From: Alphaproteobacteria bacterium
GTDB lineage: Bacteria; Pseudomonadota; Alphaproteobacteria; Micavibrionales; Micavibrionaceae
Direction of reading: 5' to 3'
NCBI GenBank assembly: GCA_021776015.1
Contig: JAJFGT010000058.1
Span: 1 to 7,529 of the forward strand
DNA: 7,529 bases
The translations under genes were made by a program, and so were the position numbers. The notes beneath the pieces are model-generated. The model was given only the letters and a program-made list of their open reading frames with translations. It did not search any database and was not told where the DNA came from. Position 1 is the stretch's first letter. Each line of letters opens with the position of its first letter. Below, in pieces: positions 1 to 7,488 of this stretch.

Positions 1-1367
1 ATTCTTCTGACGTAACAGCCCTCCCCAATGGAGGTTTTGTTGTTACATGGATCAGTGATGGCCAAGATGGGAATGCTTTTGGCATTGTTGCCAAAACATT
101 TGAACCTTCTTCGAATAGTATTTTTATAGGAACAGCTGCCTCTGATGTTTTACATGGTAGTACTGGCAACGATACAATTTCTGGGCTTGAAAGTAATGAC
201 TTCCTATTTGGCGATGCAGGGAATGATACAATTTCTGGTAATGAAGGCAACGACCGTCTTTATGGAGAAGATGGCGACGACACCATCAATGGTGGATTAG
301 GAAACGATTATCTCTGGGGAAATACAGGAAACGACACTCTTTACGGAAATGATGGGGCTGATACGATCAGAGGGATAGAAGGTGCTGATATTATTTATGG
401 GGGAGCTGGCGATGATAAAATCATTGGAGATGATGACTCAAGCCTCAGTGGCTTTATAGGTGCTGGCAACGATACCCTCTATGGAGAAGGTGGCTCCGAT
501 AATATCTCTGGAGGAGATGGTCTTGATACCATCTTTGGTGGAACCGGCAATGATACAATCCGCGGAAATGATGGTGCAGACACACTTTATGGAGACGGTG
601 GGAATGATTTTCTATTGGGAGGCGCAGGCGATGATCAAATCGAAGGTAATGCTGGAAGAGATACCATCTTTGGAGGAGATGGAAACGATACAATTTTAGG
701 AGGAGATTCTAAAGACACCCTACGTGGGGAAGCTGGTGATGACATCATATATGGAGGAGAGAATGCCTTCCGTGATACTCTCATTGGGGGGGCCGGCTCC
801 GATCAACTCTACGGTGGGGGTGGAAGTGACTATCTCTATGGAGATGCTGGGGACGACATTCTCTATGGAGAAGATGGACACGACATTCTCTATGGACGAA
901 CAGAGAATGATACAATCTATGGTGGAAATGGACAAGATCGTGTAGTTGGTGATGAAGGCAATGATATTTTGTATGGTGGCGCCGATAAAGACCTTCTCCT
1001 TGGAGGAAGTGGAGATGATACCCTTATCGGAGGAACAGCTCTTGATACTCTCTATGGGCATGGTGGTGCCGATACTTTTGCCTTTATAGCAGGAGATTTG
1101 GATGGTAGCCGAGACTTTATCATGGACTTTTCTCTGGCCGAGGGAGATAAAATTGATCTCTCTAATGTCATTGATTATAGCTCTGCCAATGGTGATAATA
1201 TTTTAGACTTTGTAAACTTCAATGAAGGATCCACCTATACACGGATCAATATTGATCAAGATGGCACAGGCCTTACGCATGGCGTATCGGCGGTCACTCA
1301 AATATTGAATACAACGGGATTGGATATTGCAACACTGGTCTCTAATGGAACATTGATTGTAGAATAA
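1..1367 (+). CDS. RTX calcium-binding exoprotein, C-terminal part (5' end outside window)
   Basis: The reading frame is open from the window edge (first full codon at 3) to TAA at 1365-1367, giving 454 residues of a longer protein. Residues 1-35 (ALPNGGFVVTW, SDGQDG, then a FGIVAKTFEP-like end) match the last copy of a short repeat common in large bacterial exoproteins, so the missing part may be long. Residues 43-357 are glycine/aspartate nonapeptides of the GGxGxDxUx type, which form calcium-binding beta-rolls. Residues 352-454 (GGADTF, then DFxxxEGDKIDLS, ending LIVE) resemble the C-terminal domain of type I secreted proteins, carrying an uncleaved secretion signal. The product is probably exported in one step by an ABC/MFP/TolC machine and folds outside in calcium. 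No secretion genes are in the window. No catalytic domain is visible, so adhesin, S-layer-like protein or enzyme all remain possible. It converges on the methyltransferase gene, 17 bp away. Confidence 0.9.
   Translation, partial: SSDVTALPNGGFVVTWISDGQDGNAFGIVAKTFEPSSNSIFIGTAASDVLHGSTGNDTISGLESNDFLFGDAGNDTISGNEGNDRLYGEDGDDTINGGLGNDYLWGNTGNDTLYGNDGADTIRGIEGADIIYGGAGDDKIIGDDDSSLSGFIGAGNDTLYGEGGSDNISGGDGLDTIFGGTGNDTIRGNDGADTLYGDGGNDFLLGGAGDDQIEGNAGRDTIFGGDGNDTILGGDSKDTLRGEAGDDIIYGGENAFRDTLIGGAGSDQLYGGGGSDYLYGDAGDDILYGEDGHDILYGRTENDTIYGGNGQDRVVGDEGNDILYGGADKDLLLGGSGDDTLIGGTALDTLYGHGGADTFAFIAGDLDGSRDFIMDFSLAEGDKIDLSNVIDYSSANGDNILDFVNFNEGSTYTRINIDQDGTGLTHGVSAVTQILNTTGLDIATLVSNGTLIVE
129..1073 (+). 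repeat. 34 RTX nonapeptide (27-bp) tandem repeats in three blocks
   Basis: The conserved aspartate recurs every nine residues. Counting the first full codon (nt 3) as residue 1, it falls at D48 to D138 (11 units), D157 to D247 (11 units) and D258 to D357 (12 units). Register slips lie between the blocks: 19 residues between D138 and D157 (acidic/serine insert, about nt 429-455) and 11 residues between D247 and D258 (NAFR insert, about nt 759-773). At DNA level the units are diverged, but some stretches stay identical, for example the 15-mer gacattctctatgga at 855-869 and 882-896, which points to duplication within the array. The 27-bp periodicity also leaves spurious long open frames on both strands. 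Confidence 0.9.
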
Positions 1368-1371
1368 GCTC

Positions 1372-1386
1372 AAGGCTTACTGCCTT
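1372..1386. terminator. Weak hairpin between convergent genes
   Basis: AAGGC (1372-1376), loop TTACT, GCCTT (1382-1386) forms a 5-bp stem in the 17-bp space between the RTX gene and the methyltransferase gene, overlapping the latter's stop codon. There is no good T-tract on either side, so it is only a candidate bidirectional terminator, proposed mainly from its position between convergent genes. Confidence 0.25.
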
Positions 1387-2311
1387 ACGCCTTCTTTAAG
1401 CTCAAGGTCACAAACATTTGTGATGGCTTAGAGAATGGCTGGCGACAAAAATCCACCCCTGCAAAAAGAGCATTGAGAGGTCCAAATAGCGGGTGCGTAT
1501 GAACAGGTCGATCTTTACTCAATCGAATGAGCTTATATTTATATAACATATAGAGGACAGAACCTGTCCAGAACGGTGCGCCTTGGGTATAGGAGAAATC
1601 ATCGATTGTATACCCAGATTTCTGACATAGATCAATAAGAGTCTCTTTTGTAAAAAGTGCCCAGTGCCGAGGGCAATGATAGCCTGCCCAATTTTTATGA
1701 CGAAAAATGCGTGCGTCCAAACTATCATAATTAGGGGTTTTAATCAGAACTTTTCCATCTGCTGTCAAAAGAGTTTTTATATTTTTAAGAACTTTTTCTG
1801 GGCTATGGACATGTTCAATAAGATTTAACATGAGAACTAAATCAAACTTCTGAGCTGACTGAAAATCTTCGATCGGCGTATTAGAAAAAACATGTCCCAT
1901 GGATTCTGCGACTTGCTTTGCATCGGGATCAATATCAACAATTTGTGTCAAGCTAACACGTGTGTCCAGTGCCTTAATCTGGTCAAGGAGCCAACCAGAA
2001 CCTCCACCTACATCCAAAATATTCAGACTTTTTCCTGAAAGCTTCTCAAGGATTTTAAGAAAAAGCTGATTATCTAGTTTTTTCTTTATTTTGAGTACAA
2101 AGTTTTCCTTTTGTTGGCTAAAAGAATAATAATTGGAGGGGTATATTACGCTGAGTTTATCTTTTGGGCAGGGGTGGATAAATAAATTATGACATTGATG
2201 ACACTGGTAATATGAATATGTGTCTGTTGTCGTAAAATACTCGCCATCTGTTGCCGTTGCCCACAAAGTGTTATTGGTGTCTCCACAGACTAAGCATTGC
2301 TTGGAACTCAT
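1385..2311 (-). CDS. Class I SAM-dependent methyltransferase with N-terminal Cys4 motif
   Basis: 308 residues from an ATG at 2311. An N-terminal zinc-ribbon-like Cys4 set (C6-x2-C9 and C37-x2-C40) precedes a Rossmann methyltransferase domain. Motif I is LDVGGGSG (99-106), the acidic SAM-ribose position lies in IVDIDPD (124-130), and FDLVLMLNLIEHVHSPEKVL (156-175) is typical of the Methyltransf_23-like superfamily. The C-terminal part holds TPNYDSL (192-198) and CPRHWALFT (213-221). Proteins of this build are often found in surface-polysaccharide or lipid modification clusters and methylate O, N or C atoms of small molecules; the substrate cannot be read from sequence. The start codon overlaps the desaturase stop (ATGA), and an AAGG sits 10 bases upstream as a possible ribosome site. 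This suggests translational coupling and a shared pathway. The gene family is clear; the reaction is not. Confidence 0.85.
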   Translation of the reverse strand: MSSKQCLVCGDTNNTLWATATDGEYFTTTDTYSYYQCHQCHNLFIHPCPKDKLSVIYPSNYYSFSQQKENFVLKIKKKLDNQLFLKILEKLSGKSLNILDVGGGSGWLLDQIKALDTRVSLTQIVDIDPDAKQVAESMGHVFSNTPIEDFQSAQKFDLVLMLNLIEHVHSPEKVLKNIKTLLTADGKVLIKTPNYDSLDARIFRHKNWAGYHCPRHWALFTKETLIDLCQKSGYTIDDFSYTQGAPFWTGSVLYMLYKYKLIRLSKDRPVHTHPLFGPLNALFAGVDFCRQPFSKPSQMFVTLSLKKA

Positions 2312-3291
2312 ATGTTATTCGCCTTACGAAAAAGAATTAAAAAAGTATCATAATATGTTGTCGTACGTTTCTCTATAACATCTTTGAGTTCCGTCTCTTT
2401 TAAAAAGACATGTAAATCATCTAACCGCGTATAGGAAACTTGAGGGAGCCAATGATGAAACAAATGGTTTCTAAACCCTGCGCTCCCAAGGAAAGATGAC
2501 CCAAGACTTTTACGAAATACACGGGAAATAGCACCATGATTAATTTGAGTATAGTCAGCCTGCAGATCAGCGTTCTCTGATCTATGTTCTAGCAATTGCC
2601 TTAAAGCCCCTAAAAACGGAAAGACAAAAATAAACCCTCCTGTCCATGCAAACGCTAAAGTATAATTTCCTATATATAAGCATGATAAAACAATACAAAT
2701 ATGCATCAGCATACCAATAACTGATATATAGCTAAAATAACTTAATTTCTTTTTGTCTGCTGTTTTTTCAGAAATATTTTTATCTCGATCTAACATAGTC
2801 TTAATTAAATGAACACCTGTTAACATCTTAATTATAAAAGAAAAACTAAGTGCATTAAAATAAGAGTTTTCAGTGTCTTCCGTCGTGCCTAACTTTCTAT
2901 GATGTTCCCAATGTATTGGTCGATATCTATGAATATCTTGACAAAGCAATACCCCAATAAAGAGATTAGCAAGGCGATCACTTTGTTTTTTACTGGCAGC
3001 AAGATTATAATGCGCTGCTTCATGTAGGAAATTACCCAAGAAAAAGAAAAACGCTCCAAACAGAATTGAAATAGGCACGGAGAGTAAAATCTGTCCAAAT
3101 AAAGAACTAGAATGTGCCACTATAAAAGACAACAACACACCTATTGCTAACCCACAATACCCAAATAATATGTCTCGCCATACTATAAAAAACCGTGGTG
3201 TGAGCGTGGTAACAAACTCCTTTAAAGGGCGTTCTTCAGCATTCTTTAAATGCCCAGATATAGATAGGAAATTATTTGAATAATCGTCCAT
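2308..3291 (-). CDS. Fatty acid desaturase-like di-iron membrane enzyme
   Basis: 327 residues from an ATG at 3291. The three histidine boxes of the membrane FA_desaturase family are present: HEAAH (90-94), HWEHH (127-131) and NHLFHH (275-280). H236 in LLEHRSEN is a further possible ligand. Hydrophobic segments lie at about 42-62, 66-88, 190-208 and 211-231, so the enzyme should sit in the inner membrane with the iron site on the cytoplasmic side. Family members use O2 and two electrons, usually delivered by ferredoxin or cytochrome b5, to desaturate or hydroxylate acyl chains and related lipids. A [2Fe-2S] ferredoxin gene lies 132 bp upstream on the same strand. The nearest ribosome-site-like sequence (GAGGA) is about 13 bases from the ATG, which is long. 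The substrate is unknown; a hydroxylase or carotenoid-type oxygenase role cannot be excluded. Confidence 0.85.
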   Translation of the reverse strand: MDDYSNNFLSISGHLKNAEERPLKEFVTTLTPRFFIVWRDILFGYCGLAIGVLLSFIVAHSSSLFGQILLSVPISILFGAFFFFLGNFLHEAAHYNLAASKKQSDRLANLFIGVLLCQDIHRYRPIHWEHHRKLGTTEDTENSYFNALSFSFIIKMLTGVHLIKTMLDRDKNISEKTADKKKLSYFSYISVIGMLMHICIVLSCLYIGNYTLAFAWTGGFIFVFPFLGALRQLLEHRSENADLQADYTQINHGAISRVFRKSLGSSFLGSAGFRNHLFHHWLPQVSYTRLDDLHVFLKETELKDVIEKRTTTYYDTFLILFRKANNI

Positions 3292-3314
3292 TTTTTGACT
3301 TTATTCCTCATTAG

Positions 3315-3332
3315 GAGAATTTCATTATTCTC
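3315..3332 (-). other. Small stem-loop in the 5' leader of the desaturase gene
   Basis: GAGAAT (3315-3320) and ATTCTC (3327-3332) can pair as a 6-bp stem with a 6-base loop. If transcription starts about 7 bases after the TACAAT box, this hairpin would be at the very 5' end of the mRNA, before the GAGGA sequence. It has no T-tract, so it is unlikely to terminate; it might protect the transcript end or be chance. Confidence 0.25.
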
Positions 3333-3341
3333 TATATGGAC

Positions 3342-3369
3342 ATTGTATTAAATAGATCTTTTAAATCAA
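3342..3369 (-). promoter_or_regulatory. Candidate sigma70 promoter for desaturase-methyltransferase
   Basis: On the minus strand TTGATT (3369-3364, 4 of 6 consensus bases) and TACAAT (3347-3342, 5 of 6) are separated by 16 bp, in the 132-bp AT-rich space upstream of the desaturase. The predicted leader would be about 45 bases. No operator was recognised. The rest of this gap (about 3370-3423) shows no clear terminator for the ferredoxin gene, so read-through from it is possible. Confidence 0.45.
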
Positions 3370-3423
3370 CTCAATTCGAATAAATAATGCGTAGAAGATA
3401 CTTACACTCTATTTATACAAACT

Positions 3424-3741
3424 CTAAGGCTTGGCACTTTCAGTCAATGTAAGCTTTAATCCATTAAGCTCAGGACTCATAATCAATTGGCATGAGAGGC
3501 GGGAATGATCTTCATAATCAGGGGCTTCATCAAGCATCTCTATTTCATCATCTCGTGGAGGGAATAGTTTATTCTGCCACGCTTCATCTACATACACATG
3601 GCATGTGGCACAGCAACAGGCTCCTCCACATTCTGCTTTAATTGGTAATCCATGGTCTCGAATGATTTCCATTACACGCCATCCTTCAATAGCCTCCAAG
3701 ACATGCTCTCCTCCATTTTGATCTGTTACAATGATTTGCAT
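3424..3741 (-). CDS. Adrenodoxin-type [2Fe-2S] ferredoxin
   Basis: A small soluble electron carrier of 105 residues. Cluster ligands are C38, C44, C47 and C84 with the spacing C-x5-C-x2-C-x36-C, the adrenodoxin/putidaredoxin pattern. The loop reads CGGACCCATCHVYV, close to alphaproteobacterial FdVI/FdxB-like ferredoxins, and the acidic stretch DDEIEMLDEAPDYED (64-78) is the usual partner-docking helix. C42 and C43 are extra cysteines inside the loop. The frame can be extended two codons to a TTG at 3747, but ATG at 3741 is preferred because an AAGAG sits 8 bases before it. The gene follows membrane paralog A after about 21 bp and probably shares its mRNA. Likely donor: the ferredoxin-NADP reductase encoded upstream. 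Possible acceptors: the neighbouring desaturase, or heme A, heme O or Fe-S biogenesis enzymes. Confidence 0.92.
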   Translation of the reverse strand: MQIIVTDQNGGEHVLEAIEGWRVMEIIRDHGLPIKAECGGACCCATCHVYVDEAWQNKLFPPRDDEIEMLDEAPDYEDHSRLSCQLIMSPELNGLKLTLTESAKP

Positions 3742-3762
3742 CTGCAAAACTCTTTCCGTCTC

Positions 3763-4641
3763 TTAAAGTTGCCTATTAGGCTCTTTAAAAATGGGTTTAG
3801 CCCCATACTTGATAAGAATATCTTTCATGGCATAAGCCATAGCTGTTGCGACGATAACAGTTGAAACAACTTCCCCGATCACACGCCACAAAACCGCCAA
3901 GAATCCAATGATTGAAGGTGAATCCATGGGAGACCACACAGTGAGTTCTTTAAGCTCTCCAGATGAGTTTTTTGAAAGATTAGAATCTGCTCCTATAAAA
4001 AAACCTGCAATAAAGAGAACAAAAAACATAATCGGGACAACAGACATAACCCAAACCCCTATCATATAGACTGATGTCATAAAGCCTCTTATCTCTTTTA
4101 AAAAGCCTCCTAAAGGCGTTAAAATAATGAGAGGGATATAGAGCCAGAGCAAACGAAAACTCCAAATCGAGAATAACATAAGGACAACCCCTAAGAACAG
4201 CATCATAAGACTTCCTTCTGGAGGGGTGGCTTGAGGTCTTGAAAGGATGCTCGTTTGTATATCCGTTAAGAAAACAAGAGCGCCACCTTGAATAACCATA
4301 ATTAAGACGAAACATAGAATCGCTGCTAGAATTCCTCGGGCACGCCATAACAAAAAGGAAATCTGTTCTTGTGTCGGTTCACTTGGAATCTTTCTTGGCC
4401 AACGCTCTCCTGTCAATAATGTTCGTAAAAACTGAGCAATAAACCATCCATCCATGAAATAAGAAGGCAACATCACAAAAACAAATTTGAAGGATAAAAC
4501 ATTGATGCCCAGCATATAAACACTCATCATGCAGACAAATTTTACAAGAATTGGAATCAATGCGAGCTTCAGAAGATACTCTCGCTCTTCCCATACTGTT
4601 TTGTAACCCATCAAGGAACTCTGTACGATATCAATTTTCAT
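3763..4641 (-). CDS. Multi-pass membrane protein of unknown function (paralog A)
   Basis: 292 residues, not recognised as a named family. Hydrophobic segments at about 22-44, 50-72, 103-125, 145-177 (possibly two), 190-217 and 243-271 suggest about six membrane spans in the inner membrane. The neighbouring upstream gene is a paralog: residues 1-82 share 62 identical positions without a gap, including MKIDIVQSS, MGYKT, LPSY, RTLLTGERWP, then EPTQEQ and RGILAAIL. The C-terminal tail DILIKYGAKPIF is also identical. The two align without gaps to about residue 210; then A carries 15 extra residues in a polar loop (about 218-242) before the last span. A weak GTGGA lies 8 bases before the ATG. The gene lies 51 bp after paralog B and just before the ferredoxin gene, so it is probably co-transcribed with both. 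No catalytic motif is seen; a heteromeric membrane partner of paralog B is possible. Confidence 0.8.
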   Translation of the reverse strand: MKIDIVQSSLMGYKTVWEEREYLLKLALIPILVKFVCMMSVYMLGINVLSFKFVFVMLPSYFMDGWFIAQFLRTLLTGERWPRKIPSEPTQEQISFLLWRARGILAAILCFVLIMVIQGGALVFLTDIQTSILSRPQATPPEGSLMMLFLGVVLMLFSIWSFRLLWLYIPLIILTPLGGFLKEIRGFMTSVYMIGVWVMSVVPIMFFVLFIAGFFIGADSNLSKNSSGELKELTVWSPMDSPSIIGFLAVLWRVIGEVVSTVIVATAMAYAMKDILIKYGAKPIFKEPNRQL

Positions 4642-4692
4642 TTACACAATCCACTTTGTTTATTGTTTCTATTTTCATGCCTTAAAAGGATT

Positions 4693-5526
4693 CTAAAACG
4701 GTTTGTTTTGCTTTTCAAAGATAGGTTTAGCCCCATATTTGATCAAGATATCTTTAAAACTATACGTTATCGCCGCTATAACAACCATACCAGAAAATGT
4801 ATCCGCCAACACTCTCAAAAATACAATTACAAAACCAACAGATCGAGGTGTTTCATAAAGAGATTCATAATATGGCTCCATAAGAAGAGCGGGAATAAGA
4901 ACCAAAACAAATAAAATTGGTACGACCGATAATAGCCAAATACTAACCAAATAAACAGATGTCATAAATCCTTTAATCTCTTCAACAAACTCTTTCAAAG
5001 GTGCCAAAATAACAAGTGGAATATAAAGCCAAAGAAAACGAACCGCCCAAACAAGAAAAACAATACCTGCCATAAAAACTGCAAAAACAAACATATTGGG
5101 ATGCCACTCTTTTGTAACAGTATCCATTCCCAACGTACGCATAAGATCTGGAGTTAAGACGAAAGCCCCTCCTTGAATAATGATCATCAGTACAAAATAA
5201 AGAATTGCCGCTAAAATTCCACGTGTTCTCCACATCATAAATTCGGTCTGCTCTTGTGTCGGTTCTTTTGATCGTCGCATCGGCCAACGCTCTCCTGTCA
5301 ACAATGTCCGAATGAACTGAGCAAAAAGCCATGCATCCGCAAGATAGGATGGGAGCATCATAAAAATAAAATCAAAGGAAAGAATATCAATCTCTAAAAT
5401 ATAAACACTCATCATACAGACAAGCTTTATAAAGATTGGAATTAGAGCCAATTTCAACAGGTAATGCCGTTCTGCCCACGCTGTTTTATAGCCCATCACA
5501 GAACTTTGTACGATATCAATTTTCAT
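4693..5526 (-). CDS. Multi-pass membrane protein of unknown function (paralog B)
   Basis: 277 residues, starting at ATG 5526 with an AGAGG ribosome site 5 bases upstream, the best in this cluster. It is the tandem paralog of the next gene: same N-terminus (MKIDIVQSS), same GERWP and EPTQEQ block (78-93), same LWLYIPL (165-171), SVVPI (200-204) and DILIKYGAKPIF tail (259-270). Hydrophobic stretches at about 22-44, 50-72, 103-125, 145-175, 190-216 and 230-256 suggest six or so spans. Conserved charged residues (K25, R73, E79, R80, R100, R163, K185) may face the cytoplasm or line a protein interface. The gene follows ferredoxin-NADP reductase after 85 bp and has its own good promoter, so it probably leads a B-A-ferredoxin operon. 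I do not recognise the family and assign no function; transport, assembly or membrane anchoring of the redox proteins are open guesses. Confidence 0.8.
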   Translation of the reverse strand: MKIDIVQSSVMGYKTAWAERHYLLKLALIPIFIKLVCMMSVYILEIDILSFDFIFMMLPSYLADAWLFAQFIRTLLTGERWPMRRSKEPTQEQTEFMMWRTRGILAAILYFVLMIIIQGGAFVLTPDLMRTLGMDTVTKEWHPNMFVFAVFMAGIVFLVWAVRFLWLYIPLVILAPLKEFVEEIKGFMTSVYLVSIWLLSVVPILFVLVLIPALLMEPYYESLYETPRSVGFVIVFLRVLADTFSGMVVIAAITYSFKDILIKYGAKPIFEKQNKPF

Positions 5527-5536
5527 CTAGACCTCT

Positions 5537-5574
5537 AAAAAAATGAACCCCGATCATAGTGTATTCATCAGGGG
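5537..5574 (-). terminator. Candidate terminator of the reductase gene
   Basis: On the minus strand CCCC-(T)-GAT (5574-5567) can pair with ATCGGGG (5554-5548), a 7-bp stem with one bulged base and a 12-base loop. TTCA and seven T residues (5543-5537) follow, the layout of an intrinsic terminator. It overlaps the promoter of paralog B. The bulge and long loop make it weak. Confidence 0.35.
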
Positions 5575-5581
5575 GAGGCAA
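5553..5581 (-). promoter_or_regulatory. Candidate sigma70 promoter for the paralog B-paralog A-ferredoxin operon
   Basis: On the minus strand TTGCCT (5581-5576, 4 of 6) and TATGAT (5558-5553, 5 of 6) are spaced by exactly 17 bp. Transcription would begin near 5546, giving a short leader of about 20 bases that contains AGAGG before the paralog B ATG. A 7-bp inverted repeat, GTGTATT/AATACAC (5559-5565 and 5580-5586), flanks the spacer and might be an operator. Confidence 0.55.
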
Positions 5582-5611
5582 TACACCTTCCTCACGCTTC
5601 AACGATAATAT

Positions 5612-6685
<1,074 letters not shown>

Positions 6686-6687
6686 TT

Positions 6688-6710
6688 AAAAAATATCCAT
6701 ATTGATATTT
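6688..6710 (-). terminator. Candidate weak terminator after nnrD
   Basis: On the minus strand AAATATC (6710-6704), a 6-base loop and GATATTT (6697-6691) form a 7-bp stem that runs into six T residues (6693-6688). The stem is almost all A-T, so termination would be inefficient; some read-through into the reductase gene is plausible. Confidence 0.3.
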
Positions 6711-6721
6711 AATGAGAGATT

Positions 6722-7474
6722 TTATGAGGTTGGTAATATTTCCAAAAGCTTATCGGGCAAATCACTGGCCACTAACCCAGCACCTATTTGAAGAGAGGCT
6801 TCACCATGAAGCCAAACAGCAGCGGCACAGGCTTCAAAAATAGGCATCTTCTGCGCAAGCAGCCCTGTAATCATTCCCGCAAGGACATCCCCTGTCCCTG
6901 CTGTCGCCAAATAAGGTGAGGCATGATCATTTAATAAAATGCGCCCATCTGGAGCTACAATAATAGTCTCTGCGCCTTTCAGAACAATATGAGCATTGAT
7001 ATTTTTTGCGGCGGCTAAGGCTTTTTCTGATCTTGTTCCCTTCAAATCAGGAAAGGCTTTAATAAACTCTCCTTCATGGGGTGTTAAAATATAATTTTCT
7101 GAAAGTATAGAAGGCAAATTTTTTAACGCATCTGCATCGAGAATTGTGGGTAATACGGACATATAATCTGGTGTTATGGAGAGACCTCCAGAACCATAGA
7201 GTTTAGCTGTTACCTTTTCATCAGACCAATTGATGTCATCTCTGACAAGGATATGTGAAGGGAGGCTCGTTCGATATATAGCCGCCGTTTCTGGAGAAGA
7301 GAGAACTGTTACAAGTCCCGTTCCCATTCGAGCACAGGCCTCTGCAGCGAGACGTGTTGCACCCGTTAACTTAGGAGCTCCATAGATAACAGCATGGCCA
7401 TGATCATATTTGTGATGTTCTCCTATTTTTTTGGGAAAAACGGAACGCCAAAGATCGGGGTGATTATATTCCAT
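6722..7474 (-). CDS. nnrD: ADP-dependent NAD(P)H-hydrate dehydratase
   Basis: A ribokinase-like fold repair enzyme that converts hydrated, inactive NADHX/NADPHX back to NAD(P)H using ADP. Visible family features: GHAVIYGAPKLTGATRLAAEA (26-46) with ARMGTGLVTV (48-57), LDADAL (112-117), LTPHEGEF (130-137), VLKGAETIIVAPDG (164-177), and the GTGD anion hole/catalytic motif at 193-196 within TAGTGDVLAGMITGLLAQ, followed by WLHGEA (221-226). At 250 residues it is a stand-alone dehydratase, not fused to the NnrE (YjeF N-terminal) epimerase as in many bacteria, and is shorter than the usual 275 or more. The usual GPGLG region is reduced to YGSGGL (93-98), and the segment between it and LDADAL is short. 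The ATG at 7474 has no clear ribosome site. If nnrE exists it must lie elsewhere, perhaps just upstream outside the window. Confidence 0.9.
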   Translation of the reverse strand: MEYNHPDLWRSVFPKKIGEHHKYDHGHAVIYGAPKLTGATRLAAEACARMGTGLVTVLSSPETAAIYRTSLPSHILVRDDINWSDEKVTAKLYGSGGLSITPDYMSVLPTILDADALKNLPSILSENYILTPHEGEFIKAFPDLKGTRSEKALAAAKNINAHIVLKGAETIIVAPDGRILLNDHASPYLATAGTGDVLAGMITGLLAQKMPIFEACAAAVWLHGEASLQIGAGLVASDLPDKLLEILPTS

Positions 7475-7488
7475 TAGGGATCATACGC

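Noticed and set aside
454..1061. Alternative open frames on both strands inside the RTX repeat region (454-693 minus, 460-699 plus, 720-1061 minus, 724-945 plus)
   Set aside because: The 27-bp periodicity lets a stop-free frame persist in other registers. Their predicted proteins are low-complexity echoes of the repeat with no domain.
129..1073. CRISPR or minisatellite array from the 27-bp periodicity
   Set aside because: The repeats are in frame, encode conserved RTX nonapeptides, and have no unique spacers between identical repeats.
3370..3423. Terminator after the ferredoxin gene
   Set aside because: I looked for a GC-rich hairpin with T-tract in the 54 bases after the stop and found only short AT-rich direct repeats (ACTCTA) and a TTCGAA palindrome.
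4641..4678. Tiny minus-strand frame (MKIETINKVDCVNEN) overlapping the start of paralog A, a possible leader peptide
   Set aside because: Its AAGG lies only one base from the ATG, there are no regulatory codon runs, and the similarity to MKID is too short to mean much.
4663..4914. Plus-strand open frame opposite the 3' end of paralog B
   Set aside because: The basic, low-complexity product lies antisense to a well-supported gene; no ribosome site or family signature.
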